Of a stretch of 33,274 nucleotides of DNA, positions 15,122 to 24,714 are shown one piece after another. The notes beneath the pieces were generated by a model. It saw only the letters and a list, made by a program, of their open reading frames with translations. It did no database searches and was not told the DNA's origin. This DNA is from Methylaequor sp045563055 (lineage in GTDB: Bacteria; Pseudomonadota; Alphaproteobacteria; Methylaequorales; Methylaequoraceae), in contig JBJKUR010000010.1 of the NCBI GenBank assembly GCA_045563055.1, positions 1 through 33,274 of the forward strand. The letters run 5' to 3'. Position 1 is the first letter of the stretch. Each line of letters begins with the position of its first letter. The translations under genes and the position numbers were made by a program.

Positions 15122-15877
15122 CTAATCTGTTTTGAATATCTTTGATTTTGAATGAGCCCAACCTAAGCTTTGACCAGAATCTAATGTTAAAACCTCGCCC
15201 GTAATAGATTGGTTATCTAATAAATAACTTACACCTGCATTGATTTCAGAGAGCTTTACCTGAGTTTTTAAAGGTGTTCTGAGCACCTGTTTTCTAAACT
15301 GATTTTTATTTTGGTTCTTACTCATTAATGTTGGGCCGGGAGATATACCGTTTACCCTAATATTCGGAGCTAAAGAAATTGAAAGGCTTTTAGTTAAGGA
15401 ATATAATGCAGTTTTACTAATTGTATATGAAGTAAAGTAAGGTGTTATATTTTTAACCCTTTGATCAAGGATATTTATTATAATTCCTCTTTTTTTTTTC
15501 AAACCACCAACGAATGACTTTGAGAGAAAGAAAGGAGCTTTCAAGTTTACATTAATATGTTTATCAAATTTTTTCTCATCAGAACTCATTAATGTATCGA
15601 ACTCAAATGTTGAAGCATTATTGATAAGAATATCTATTTCTCCAAAGTCTTTCAGTATGTCTTTATAGAATAGATTAATATCTTTCTTTCCTTCGAAATC
15701 GAACTTATAGCTAGAAAATTTTACATCCAACGCTTTGAAATGTTTTGCTAATTCTTTAGCACTTTCATGAGATTTGTAATATTGAATTGCAATATTATAG
15801 CCTAATCCACCTAGATATTTGGCAATTGATTTCCCAATTCTTTGTGCGCCACCAGTTATAAGAACCGATTTAAACAT
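15122..15877 (-). CDS. Short-chain dehydrogenase, FolM/pteridine-reductase-like
   Basis: 251-residue classical SDR, probably NADPH-dependent. The cofactor motif is T-G-G-A-Q-R-I-G (8-15) with an Arg inside the glycine loop, as in FolM and the trypanosomatid pteridine reductase PTR1 (T-G-x3-R-x-G). The structural NNAS is at 86-89. The active site reads Asp138, Tyr151, Lys155, with Asp replacing the usual catalytic Ser and with the same 13 and 4 spacings as Asp181-Tyr194-Lys198 of PTR1. That points to reduction of dihydropterin or dihydrofolate. Its ATG overlaps the uvrB stop by eight bases (ATGTTTAA). No folA or folB is nearby. Exact substrate is inferred. Confidence 0.8.
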   Translation of the reverse strand: MFKSVLITGGAQRIGKSIAKYLGGLGYNIAIQYYKSHESAKELAKHFKALDVKFSSYKFDFEGKKDINLFYKDILKDFGEIDILINNASTFEFDTLMSSDEKKFDKHINVNLKAPFFLSKSFVGGLKKKRGIIINILDQRVKNITPYFTSYTISKTALYSLTKSLSISLAPNIRVNGISPGPTLMSKNQNKNQFRKQVLRTPLKTQVKLSEINAGVSYLLDNQSITGEVLTLDSGQSLGWAHSKSKIFKTD

Positions 15878-17840
15878 TTTGCCTCAACCCAAGTAGTTTA
15901 TCTTCCATTATTTTAATTTTATCCCTAATTTCTGCAGCTCTCTCAAAATCTAAATTTTCAGCATATTCTATCATTTTCTTTTTAAGTTCATCTAAAGACT
16001 CTAACTTTTTTATTTTACCAGATTTTGTTTGATTTTCTGAAGAATTGATACTTTCTTCGATTTTTCTAGATGTTGATGATGGAATAATGTTGTTGTTTTT
16101 ATTATGATTCATTTGTTTAATTCTTCGTCTAGAGGTTTCCTCAATTGCCATTATAATAGATTTTGTTTGCTGATCAGCATACATGATAGCTCTTCCTTCA
16201 ATATTCCTAGCAGCTCTTCCAATAGTTTGAATTAGTGATACTTGATTTCTCAAGAAACCTTCTTTATCTGCATCTAGGATTGCAACCAAACCACATTCGG
16301 GAATATCTAATCCTTCTCTCAATAAATTAATACCAACTAAAACCTCGAATTTACCAGTTCTTAGATCTTTAATTATTTCAATCCTTTCAAGTGCATCTAT
16401 GTCAGAATGCATATAACGAGCTTTTACATTATTTTCATTTAGATATTCAGTAACCATCTCTGCATTTTTTTTTGTAAGAGTTGTGATAAGAACTCTTAAT
16501 TTTCTTTTGGTAACTTTTTTGCACTCTTCAATAACGTCTTCTACCTGATTAATGGCTTTTCTAATTTCGCATATGGGGTCCACTAAACCTGTGGGACGAA
16601 CTACTTGTTCAACAAATACGCCATTAGTTTTATTTAATTCATATTCTCCTGGTGTAGCTGAAACATAAATTGTTTGCCCTTTAAATTTTTCCCATTCCTC
16701 GAACATTAATGGCCTATTATCTTTACAAGATGGAAGTCTAAACCCAAAATCAGAAAGAGTGTTTTTTCTTGATCTATCTCCCTTGAACATACCTCTAATT
16801 TGAGGAATTGTAACATGGGATTCATCAATAAAAAGTATTACATCTTCAGGAAGATACTCAAACAAAGTTGGAGGTGGTTCACCTTCTTTTCTTCCTGTTA
16901 AATGTCTAGAGTAATTCTCTATTCCTGAGCAACTTCCAGTTGCAGAAATCATCTCTAGGTCAAATTTAGTTCTCTGTTCAATTCTTTGTGCCTCCAAAAA
17001 TAGTTTTTTAGACTCAAAGAATTCAACGCGAGATTTTAATTCATCTCTGATTTTCTCTATTGCATTTTTGAGTGATGGTTTTGGTGTAACATAATGACTG
17101 TTTGCAAAAACATTAATTTCATCAAGTTCCTTTGAAACTACTCCTAAGAAAGGATCAAATTCACTTATAGACTCAACTGTATCTCCAAAAAGAGATATTC
17201 TCCATGAACAATCTTCAAGGTGTGAAGGAAATATTTCTAGAAGATCCCCCCGATTTCTGAAGGTACCCCTCAGATGAACTTGATCATTTCTTTTGTATTG
17301 TAGTTCTACTAATTTTTTTTTTATTTCTTCCAGGTTACATTTTTGATTTTTACTTATTTTAAGTGTCATTTCAGAGTATGATTGCACTGAACCTAGTCCA
17401 TATATGCATGATACACTCGCAACTACTATAGTATCTCTTTTTTCTAATAATGATCTTGTTGCAGAGTGTCTCATTCTATCGATTTGCTCATTAATGGATG
17501 ATTCTTTCTCAATATAAGTATCTGTCCTAGGAACATATGCTTCTGGAGTGTAATAATCATAATAGGAAACAAAGTATTCAACGCTATTTTGAGGAAAGAA
17601 GCTTTTCATCTCACTAAAGAGTTGTGCAGCTAAAATTTTATTAGGAGCAAAAATTAGTGATGGACGTTGTAGATTATTGATTACATTTGCCATAGTAAAT
17701 GTTTTTCCTGATCCAGTAACCCCGAGAAGAACTTGATTTCCAACATTTTTTTGTAATTTTGCACATAATTTTTTGATAGCAGCCGGTTGATCTCCTGATG
17801 GTTTATATGGACTGGATAATTTAAAAATGGACTTTTTCAT
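15870..17840 (-). CDS. uvrB: Excinuclease ABC subunit B
   Basis: Damage-verifying helicase-like core of nucleotide excision repair. From ATG 17840 it has 656 residues, beginning MKKSIFKLSSPYKPSGDQPA, which aligns with the usual UvrB start; an open extension to 17882 lacks similarity. Motifs: Walker A GVTGSGKT (40-47), the damage-probing beta-hairpin YYDYYTPEAYVP (about 94-105), Walker B-type ILFIDESH, VSATPGEYE, motif V-VI region GINLLREGLDIPE and QTIGRAARN, and the C-terminal UVR motif LDFERAAEIRDKI that binds UvrC. It heads a two-gene unit with the SDR. uvrB lies about 1 kb from uvrC here. Confidence 0.97.
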   Translation of the reverse strand: MKKSIFKLSSPYKPSGDQPAAIKKLCAKLQKNVGNQVLLGVTGSGKTFTMANVINNLQRPSLIFAPNKILAAQLFSEMKSFFPQNSVEYFVSYYDYYTPEAYVPRTDTYIEKESSINEQIDRMRHSATRSLLEKRDTIVVASVSCIYGLGSVQSYSEMTLKISKNQKCNLEEIKKKLVELQYKRNDQVHLRGTFRNRGDLLEIFPSHLEDCSWRISLFGDTVESISEFDPFLGVVSKELDEINVFANSHYVTPKPSLKNAIEKIRDELKSRVEFFESKKLFLEAQRIEQRTKFDLEMISATGSCSGIENYSRHLTGRKEGEPPPTLFEYLPEDVILFIDESHVTIPQIRGMFKGDRSRKNTLSDFGFRLPSCKDNRPLMFEEWEKFKGQTIYVSATPGEYELNKTNGVFVEQVVRPTGLVDPICEIRKAINQVEDVIEECKKVTKRKLRVLITTLTKKNAEMVTEYLNENNVKARYMHSDIDALERIEIIKDLRTGKFEVLVGINLLREGLDIPECGLVAILDADKEGFLRNQVSLIQTIGRAARNIEGRAIMYADQQTKSIIMAIEETSRRRIKQMNHNKNNNIIPSSTSRKIEESINSSENQTKSGKIKKLESLDELKKKMIEYAENLDFERAAEIRDKIKIMEDKLLGLRQNV

Positions 17841-17931
17841 AAAATTTATAACAAAAAAAAAATCTAATATATTTTTATTCAAGTTTATATATAATCTTTA
17901 TATAAAAGATTTACATTTTTTTTCTTAATTG
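17841..17931. promoter_or_regulatory. Divergent promoter region, uvrB versus aspC
   Basis: This 91-base gap is nearly all A and T. On the plus strand TATAAT at 17890-17895 is a perfect -10 for the aminotransferase gene, about 37 bases before its ATG, but no convincing -35 hexamer accompanies it. No LexA-type dyad is seen on the uvrB side. Confidence 0.4.
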
Positions 17932-19131
17932 ATGACTCTAATTTCAGATCGACTATCAAGGTTCAAACCTTCTCTAACTGTGAAAATATCACAGACCGCC
18001 AGGGAAATGACCCTGTCTGGTGAACACGTTATAAGTTTAAGCTCTGGTGAGCCTGATTTTGATACGCCTATGCATATAAAAAAAAGTGCAATAGAAGCAA
18101 TTGATAGTGGGTTCACAAAATACACACAAGTTGATGGAATACCTGAGTTAAAGGAGGCAATCTGTAATAAATTCATTAACGAAAATGGATTGAAATTTAG
18201 TCTAGATCAAATCACTGTTGGCGCAGGGGGGAAACATGTTATTTATAATTTATTCATGTCAACTCTCAACAGAGATGACGAAGTTATAATTCCGTCTCCA
18301 TATTGGGTTTCCTATCCTGATATGGTTAATTTAGCAGGAGGTAAATCAGTAATTATTGAAACAAATATGGAAAATAACTTTAAGATTAATCCCAAACAAC
18401 TCAATGAATGCATTAATGAAAGTACAAAATGGTTTATAATTAACTCTCCAGGAAATCCAACAGGTGCTGTTTATAATAAGAAAGAGCTATTAGAAATATC
18501 AAAGGTACTGATGAATTATCCTAAAATTCAAATTTTATCTGATGATATATATGAGCACATAATATACGGAGAAAAGTTTTTAAATATTTTGAACGTTGAG
18601 CCAAAACTTTACGATAGAACTTTTATAGTCAATGGAGTTTCTAAAGCTTTTTCAATGACTGGTTGGAGAATAGGTTATGGTGCAGGTAATAGAGAAATTG
18701 TAAAGTCAATCTCTAAGATTCAATCACAGAGCACAACAAACCCTTGTTCGATAAGTCAAGTTGCAGCCAAATTTGCTTTACAGAGTGATAAGAAATTCTT
18801 AGTTGATTGGATAGAAAAATTTAAAAAAAGAAAAGATTTTCTTAATAATTTTTTTAATTCAATAGATGGATTTAAACCATATGAACCCTCTGGTGCATTT
18901 TACTTATTTGTAAATTGTGGGGGATTTATTAATAAAAAAAATCCAAATGGGAACACTATAAAAAATGATTTAGATTTTGCAGAATTTATTCTTCAAGATG
19001 CTAAAGTAGCAGTGGTTCCTGGAGTCGCTTTTGGAAAATCTCCTTATTTTAGAATCTCTTATGCTACATCATTAAATGATTTAACTGAAGCTTGTAATAG
19101 GATTAAGAAGTCAATTAAAAGAATATCGTAG
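17932..19131 (+). CDS. Aspartate aminotransferase (class I fold, Iγ type)
   Basis: PLP enzyme transferring amino groups between Asp/Glu and oxo acids; alphaproteobacterial class Iγ members often also act on prephenate, making arogenate for Phe/Tyr synthesis. 399 residues from ATG 17932 (preceded by an in-frame TTG). Marks: LSSGEPDFDTP (about 36-46), KYTQVDGIPELKEAI, NSPGNPTGAVYNKKEL (about 179-194), SDDIYEHIIYG (about 207-217), the PLP-binding Lys in VNGVSKAFSMTGWRIGYG (about 235-252) and FRISYATS near the end. It is followed without gap by panE. Bifunctionality is inference from family. Confidence 0.93.
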   Translation: MTLISDRLSRFKPSLTVKISQTAREMTLSGEHVISLSSGEPDFDTPMHIKKSAIEAIDSGFTKYTQVDGIPELKEAICNKFINENGLKFSLDQITVGAGGKHVIYNLFMSTLNRDDEVIIPSPYWVSYPDMVNLAGGKSVIIETNMENNFKINPKQLNECINESTKWFIINSPGNPTGAVYNKKELLEISKVLMNYPKIQILSDDIYEHIIYGEKFLNILNVEPKLYDRTFIVNGVSKAFSMTGWRIGYGAGNREIVKSISKIQSQSTTNPCSISQVAAKFALQSDKKFLVDWIEKFKKRKDFLNNFFNSIDGFKPYEPSGAFYLFVNCGGFINKKNPNGNTIKNDLDFAEFILQDAKVAVVPGVAFGKSPYFRISYATSLNDLTEACNRIKKSIKRIS

Positions 19132-20037
19132 ATGAAGATTCTAATTTATGGAGTTGGAGGAATAGGGGGGTATTTAGGATCAAAGTTGTTAGAAACCGAC
19201 TTTGATGTAAGCTTTATCGCAAGGGGTGAAAGGCTTAAACATTTAAAAAAAAATGGGTTAGAAATTAGAAGCACCCAAGGATTCAAAATATTTAAACCTA
19301 TAAAAGTTTTTGATTCAGTTCCAAAAAAAGTAAATTTTGATATTGTTTTGAGCACAGTTAAACTTTACGATTTTGAAGAATTTATAAAAAATATTAAAAA
19401 ATCTTATATTCAAAACTCTATTTTGCTTCCATTTCAAAATGGAATTTTTGCTGAACAACGATTGATAGACGAGTTTGGTGAGGAAAGATGCTATGGAGCA
19501 GTCGCTCAGATTTCTTCATTTGTAGATAAAGATCAATCAATTAAACATTTAGGGAAACTTGCGACCTTCTTTGTAGGTAAGATAAACCAGAAAAATGATG
19601 CGAAATTACAAGGTTTCTGTAAAAAATGTAATGAGGTTGGACTGGATATAAGATATAAGGAAAATATTAAAGAAAAAATCTGGGAAAAATTTATTTTTTT
19701 ATCTGCTTACAGCGGAATGACCACGCTCACTCAGAAAACAATCGGAGAAATATTTGAGGGTTATGAACTAAGAGAAAAGTTCATTCAAGCAATGCGGGAA
19801 ACTTACTGCCTGTCTAAAGAATTCAAGGTAAAATTTAATAAAAATCCAATTGAATTTTGGTTGGAAAAAATAAATAAAATGCCTTACGAGATGACGTCAT
19901 CAATGCATCTTGATTACAATAAAAATAAAAAACTAGAATTAAAATGGTTATCGGGTTTTGTTGTTAAGTATTTAGAAAAATTCCGAAAAGATTGTGTGGT
20001 TCACAAAGAGATTATTAATAATATTAAAATTAGATGA
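19132..20037 (+). CDS. panE: 2-dehydropantoate 2-reductase (ketopantoate reductase family)
   Basis: NADPH-dependent reduction of ketopantoate to pantoate on the way to coenzyme A. 301 residues: N-terminal Rossmann motif IYGVGGIGGYLGSKL (4-18), a STVKLYDFEE segment around 76-85, LPFQNGIFAEQRL around 101-113 with the conserved Asn-Gly, and a C-terminal helical domain with KEKIWEKFIFLSAYSGMTTLT holding the catalytic Lys. The start codon follows the aspC stop directly, so translation is coupled. Its end overlaps the convergent trxB end by eight bases. Because PanE-like paralogues with other substrates exist, the substrate is slightly uncertain. Confidence 0.85.
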   Translation: MKILIYGVGGIGGYLGSKLLETDFDVSFIARGERLKHLKKNGLEIRSTQGFKIFKPIKVFDSVPKKVNFDIVLSTVKLYDFEEFIKNIKKSYIQNSILLPFQNGIFAEQRLIDEFGEERCYGAVAQISSFVDKDQSIKHLGKLATFFVGKINQKNDAKLQGFCKKCNEVGLDIRYKENIKEKIWEKFIFLSAYSGMTTLTQKTIGEIFEGYELREKFIQAMRETYCLSKEFKVKFNKNPIEFWLEKINKMPYEMTSSMHLDYNKNKKLELKWLSGFVVKYLEKFRKDCVVHKEIINNIKIR

Positions 20038-20977
20038 TATTTTTACTTGTTAAAAAACTTTCAGCCTCCAACGCGCTCATGCACCCCATACCTGCGGCGG
20101 TGACTGCTTGTCTAAAGATTTTATCGGTAACATCACCGGCAGCGAAAACTCCATCCACATTGGTTTTTGTCGAGTCTGCACTTGTTAAAATATACCCTTC
20201 ATCATCCATTTTTAACTTTTTTTCGAATATGTTTGTTGAAGGAGAGTGACCAATGGCAACAAAAAACCCGTCTAAATTAATAATTTTTTTTCTTTTTTTC
20301 TGGGAATCATAAACTTCAACCGAGTTTATTTCTTTCCTTTCTATGTCCCCAATAACTCTCTCAACCGTTGAGTTCCAGATAAATTCTAAATTCTTCTTTT
20401 CAAACAGTCTTTTTTGCAGAATTTTCTCAGCTCTCAGTTTGTCTCTTCTATGTATAACTATGACCTTCTTACAAATATTAGATAGGAACAATGCCTCTTC
20501 CACTGCAGTATTTCCACCTCCAACAACCGCAACGACTTTGTCTTTATAAAAAAATCCATCACAGGTCGCACAGGCTGAAACCCCATACCCTCTATAAGTA
20601 TCTTCTCCTTCAATATTTAACCACCTCGCTTTTGCTCCTGTCGCTATTACAACTGTGTGAGACTGAAATGTTTCCTTTTCAGTTTTGACTTCATGTAAAT
20701 TCCCTGAAAAATCTACACTTGTAACATAATCGTTTAAGATCCTTGTTCCGTAGGCTTCAGACTGTTTTTTCATTTGTTCCATTAACCAAGGGCCTTGAAT
20801 TGGGTTTTCAAATCCGGGGAAATTTTCTACATCTGTTGTAATGGTTAGTTGCCCTCCTGGTTCCAGACCAGATATAAGCAAAGGGTTGAGACCAGCCCTT
20901 GCTGAATAAATTGCAGCAGTATATCCTGCTGGACCTGATCCAATAATTAATATATTTTCTTTTTTTTTGGAAGTCAT
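20030..20977 (-). CDS. trxB: Thioredoxin-disulfide reductase
   Basis: FAD enzyme that reduces thioredoxin with NADPH. 315 residues: FAD motif IIGSGPAGYTAAIYSARAG (about 10-28), GQLTITTDVENFPGF, the redox-active C-A-T-C in VSACATCDGFFYKDK (around 134-148), NADPH motif VVGGGNTAVEEALFL (about 152-166) and the FAD-end GVFAAGDVTDKIFRQAVTAAGMGC (positions about 278-301). It overlaps greA by ATGA and ends within the convergent panE. Reading right to left it is the last gene of carA-carB-greA-trxB. Confidence 0.97.
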   Translation of the reverse strand: MTSKKKENILIIGSGPAGYTAAIYSARAGLNPLLISGLEPGGQLTITTDVENFPGFENPIQGPWLMEQMKKQSEAYGTRILNDYVTSVDFSGNLHEVKTEKETFQSHTVVIATGAKARWLNIEGEDTYRGYGVSACATCDGFFYKDKVVAVVGGGNTAVEEALFLSNICKKVIVIHRRDKLRAEKILQKRLFEKKNLEFIWNSTVERVIGDIERKEINSVEVYDSQKKRKKIINLDGFFVAIGHSPSTNIFEKKLKMDDEGYILTSADSTKTNVDGVFAAGDVTDKIFRQAVTAAGMGCMSALEAESFLTSKNII

Positions 20978-21450
20978 GTAAACTTTATAGAGTTTATCTG
21001 ATACTCTTTCAAACCTTTTGGGGTATTTACCTCAAAAATATCTTTGACTTTTTTATTTATCATTGCTTTACAAAGAGGTGCTGAAACGGAAATTAGATTT
21101 TTCTCAATATCTGCTTCATCAACCCCTACGATTTTATAAGAAGTTTTAGTTTCCGTCTCTAATTCGGTAATCTCAACGGTAGCTCCAAATGTTACCTTAG
21201 AATCATCTAGTTTTGAAGTGTCAATAACATGAGCTCTTGTAATTTTATTCTCCAGTTCAGCAATCCGTCCCTCTATAAAACTCTGTTTTTCCCTGGCGGC
21301 ATGATACTCAGCATTCTCAGATAGGTCTCCATGTTCCCGAGCTTCTGCGATAGCCTTGATAACATTTGGTCGTTCAATATTTTTCAGGTTTTCAAGCTCT
21401 TCCCTCAGCATTTTTAAACCTTGAGCTGTCATTGGATATTTTTCATTCAT
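20974..21450 (-). CDS. greA: Transcription elongation factor GreA
   Basis: Rescues backtracked RNA polymerase by stimulating transcript cleavage through the secondary channel. 158 residues: N-terminal coiled coil (about 8-75) with the acidic tip in AEAREHGDLSENAEYHAAREKQ, where D and E coordinate the active-site metal, and a C-terminal FKBP-like domain with ITELETETKTSYKIVGVDEAD and the L-x-K-x-V-x-D-type ending. It lies 33 bases after carB; carAB-greA linkage is typical of alphaproteobacteria. Confidence 0.97.
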   Translation of the reverse strand: MNEKYPMTAQGLKMLREELENLKNIERPNVIKAIAEAREHGDLSENAEYHAAREKQSFIEGRIAELENKITRAHVIDTSKLDDSKVTFGATVEITELETETKTSYKIVGVDEADIEKNLISVSAPLCKAMINKKVKDIFEVNTPKGLKEYQINSIKFT

Positions 21451-21483
21451 AATATATTATTATAATGAATTATAGATTAAATT

Positions 21484-24400
21484 CTAGAGGTTATACAAAT
21501 CCTGAATCGCTTTAACTTCTATTTGACTATTATTTATTATATTAAGGCCTGTTATAGCAATTTTTGCTGCAGAAATTGTGGTAAAATACGGAATTTTTTT
21601 ACTTAAAGCTGTTCTTCTAATAGACAAGCTATCTGCTAAAGATTTAGACCCACTAGTGGTATTAATTATTAAATTTATTTTTCCTTTTTCAATTAGATCA
21701 ACAATGTGGGGACTTCCCTCATTAACCTTGTTAATCACATTAATATTAATAGAAAATCTAGATAAAAAATTGGCAGTTCCTTTAGTACCAAAAATTTTGT
21801 ACTTTAATTTTTCTAATACTTGACAAAGGAGTATTATATTCTCCTTGTCATTATCTTTCACTGAAATAAAAATAGAACCTTTTGTTGGCAACTTGTTTCC
21901 TGCAGCCATTTGTGATTTAAGAAAAGCCATTGGAAAACTTTTATCAATTCCCATGACTTCGCCTGTAGACTTCATCTCTGGACCCAAAATTATGTCTTCT
22001 CCAGGAAATCTGTCAAAAGGGAATACTGATTCCTTAACTGTTACATAATCTAGTTTTTTCTGATGTAAATCGAATTTTTTTAATTTTATACCTAACATTA
22101 CCTTGGTTGCAATTTTTGCGAGAGGGATTCCAGTAGATTTACTTATGAAAGGAATGGTTCTACTAGCTCTGGGATTCACTTCTATAACATATAGCTTGTC
22201 ATCCTTTATTGCATATTGGATATTTATAAAACCGATGATCTTTAGGTTAATTGAAATTTGTTGAGTTGTTTTTTTTATTTTTTCGATTATTTCAGACGAC
22301 AAGGTTTGGGGTGGAAGAGAGCAGGCAGAGTCGCCAGAATGAACCCCAGCTTCTTCAATATGTTCGAGAATTCCAGAAATAAATACATCATGACCATCTG
22401 AAATAGCATCAACATCAATTTCTTTTGCACCAGTTAGGAATTCATCTATTAGAATAGATTTATTATTTAATATAAAGTCATTAGAAAAATATTTCTCAAG
22501 TTCATCTTTATTATTTATTATCCTCATTGCTCTTCCACCTAAAACATATGATGGTCTGATAACAATTGGAAAATTAATTTTTTTAGTTGCTCTCTTGGCT
22601 TCACTAAGGTTGTAAACGATATCACTCTCCGGCTGCTGAACGTTAAGTTTATTCATTAATTTTGAAAATCTATCTCTGTCTTCACATAAATCAATTGATT
22701 GAAATGATGTACCTAAGATTTTTATCCCTTCTTTTGATAAATCCTCACAAAGTTTCAAAGGTGTCTGTCCTCCTAACTGAACTATTACACCTAAAAGTTT
22801 ATTTCTGCGGTTTTCTGCAATACAGATTTCTTTCACAGATTCAAAGTCGAGTGGTTCAAAATATAGCCTATCAGAAATATCAAAATCAGTTGATACTGTC
22901 TCAGGATTACAATTTATCATTATAGATTCAATTCCCATTTCTCTGACAGCAAAAGAAGAATGAACACAACAATAATCAAATTCAATTCCTTGGCCAATCC
23001 TATTGGGTCCACCACCTAGAATAATAACCTTCTTTTTATTTGTGATATCAGTTTCAGTTTCAAATCTGTCGTTTTGCTCAATACAATTCCAAGATGAATA
23101 CATGTAAGGGGTTTTAGATTCAAATTCACCTGAGCATGTATCTATGTTCCTAAAACATGAATGCAATTTATATTTTCTTTTAAGCTTCATAAATTGAGTT
23201 TTAGAGATTTTTATAGACTCTATTATCTTCTCATCAGAGAAACCTTGTTCTTTAGAGTCTAAAAATAAATTTCTACAAAATTTTTCATTTTTCAATCGAT
23301 ATTCCATTTTTATTATCTCAGATATTTCCCTAACAAACCAAGGGTCATAATTGGAAATCTCACATATCTTTTTCAAATCAATTTTTCTTCTTATACATTC
23401 GGCTATGACTAGAAACTTATTTGGTCTATTCTCACCTAGTAGATGAATAAGTTGTTTTGAATTTCTCCCTTTCAGAAATTTATTTGAATCCAATCCAACC
23501 AGCCCAATTTCCAAACTTCTCACTGCTTTTTGAAATGATTCTTTAAAACTCCTTCCAATTGCCATGCACTCTCCAATTGATTTCATTGCAGTGCCAAGTT
23601 TCTCCTCAGTCATACTAAACTTTTCAAATGTAAATCTTGGTATTTTTGTTACAATATAATCAATTGTTGGTTCAAATGAGGCTGGTGTAGTCGTTGTTAT
23701 ATCGTTTCTTAATTCATCCAAAGAATAACCAACTGCCAGTTTTGCTGCAACTCTAGCAATTGGGAAACCAGTAGCTTTTGATGCTAATGCAGAAGACCTT
23801 GATACACGAGGATTCATCTCTATCACAACATTTCTCCCAGTTTTTGGGTTAATAGCGAATTGAACATTGGCTCCACCAGTATCCACACCTATTTCTCTTA
23901 CAACTTTTATTGAATCATTTCTCATTTTTTGAAACTCTTTATCTGTAAGTGTGAGAGCCGGTGAAACTGTTACAGAGTCTCCAGTATGAATCCCCATTGG
24001 ATCAATGTTTTCAATGGAGCAAACAATTATACAATTATCTTGATTGTCCCTAATAACTTCCATCTCATATTCTTTCCACCCTATCAGTGATTCTTCAACT
24101 AGAACTTCGTTTATAGGAGAAAGTTGTAATCCTTTACTAACAATTTTTAGTAAATCTTTTTTATTTTTTGCTGTTCCACCTCCAGATCCCCCAAGAGTAA
24201 ATGAGGGGCGAATAATAATAGGATAGGATAATTCTTTTATGATTTTCGCACAGTCATTAATTTTATTTATTACGAAACCTCTTGGTGTTTCAAGACCAAT
24301 TTTCATCATTGATTGTTTGAATAATTCTCTGTCCTCAGCTTTTTGAATTACTTTTTTTGATGCTCCAATAAGTTTAACATTATATTTACTTAGGATTTTT

Positions 24401-24714
24401 TTCTGTTCTAGTTCCATTGATAGATTTAAAGCTGTTTGCCCACCCATTGTTGATAAAAGAGCATCGGGTTTCTCCTTTAATATAATTTTCTCCAACATAT
24501 TTATATTTAAGGGTTCAATATAAGTACTATCAGCAAGATTAGGGTCTGTCATTATTGTAGCTGGATTAGAGTTAACAAGAACCACTTTATAGCCCTCCTC
24601 TTTTAAAGCTTTACATGCTTGTGCTCCCGAATAGTCGAATTCGCAGGCCTGACCAATCACAATAGGTCCAGCTCCAATTATCAAAATTTTTTTTAAATCT
24701 TTTCTTTTAGGCAT
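21484..24714 (-). CDS. carB: Carbamoyl-phosphate synthase large subunit
   Basis: Makes carbamoyl phosphate from bicarbonate, ammonia passed from CarA, and two ATP, feeding both arginine and pyrimidine synthesis. 1076 residues, full length. Two homologous ATP-grasp halves are plain: KILIIGAGPIVIGQACEFDYSGAQA near the N-terminus (about 9-33) and KVIILGGGPNRIGQGIEFDYCCVH at about 562-585; each has an ATP-grasp core (IIRPSFTLGGSGGG, VIRPSYVLGGRAMR) and a metal site (VIEMNPRVSRSSA, VIEVNPRASRTIPF). The C-terminal 140 residues form the MGS-like allosteric domain. Its ATG overlaps the carA stop by eight bases. Confidence 0.98.
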   Translation of the reverse strand: MPKRKDLKKILIIGAGPIVIGQACEFDYSGAQACKALKEEGYKVVLVNSNPATIMTDPNLADSTYIEPLNINMLEKIILKEKPDALLSTMGGQTALNLSMELEQKKILSKYNVKLIGASKKVIQKAEDRELFKQSMMKIGLETPRGFVINKINDCAKIIKELSYPIIIRPSFTLGGSGGGTAKNKKDLLKIVSKGLQLSPINEVLVEESLIGWKEYEMEVIRDNQDNCIIVCSIENIDPMGIHTGDSVTVSPALTLTDKEFQKMRNDSIKVVREIGVDTGGANVQFAINPKTGRNVVIEMNPRVSRSSALASKATGFPIARVAAKLAVGYSLDELRNDITTTTPASFEPTIDYIVTKIPRFTFEKFSMTEEKLGTAMKSIGECMAIGRSFKESFQKAVRSLEIGLVGLDSNKFLKGRNSKQLIHLLGENRPNKFLVIAECIRRKIDLKKICEISNYDPWFVREISEIIKMEYRLKNEKFCRNLFLDSKEQGFSDEKIIESIKISKTQFMKLKRKYKLHSCFRNIDTCSGEFESKTPYMYSSWNCIEQNDRFETETDITNKKKVIILGGGPNRIGQGIEFDYCCVHSSFAVREMGIESIMINCNPETVSTDFDISDRLYFEPLDFESVKEICIAENRRNKLLGVIVQLGGQTPLKLCEDLSKEGIKILGTSFQSIDLCEDRDRFSKLMNKLNVQQPESDIVYNLSEAKRATKKINFPIVIRPSYVLGGRAMRIINNKDELEKYFSNDFILNNKSILIDEFLTGAKEIDVDAISDGHDVFISGILEHIEEAGVHSGDSACSLPPQTLSSEIIEKIKKTTQQISINLKIIGFINIQYAIKDDKLYVIEVNPRASRTIPFISKSTGIPLAKIATKVMLGIKLKKFDLHQKKLDYVTVKESVFPFDRFPGEDIILGPEMKSTGEVMGIDKSFPMAFLKSQMAAGNKLPTKGSIFISVKDNDKENIILLCQVLEKLKYKIFGTKGTANFLSRFSININVINKVNEGSPHIVDLIEKGKINLIINTTSGSKSLADSLSIRRTALSKKIPYFTTISAAKIAITGLNIINNSQIEVKAIQDLYNL

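Noticed and set aside
22662..22925. Open frame opposite carB (and several similar ones at 21578, 21845, 24044)
   Set aside because: carB is full length and conserved on the other strand; these are by-products of its codon composition.
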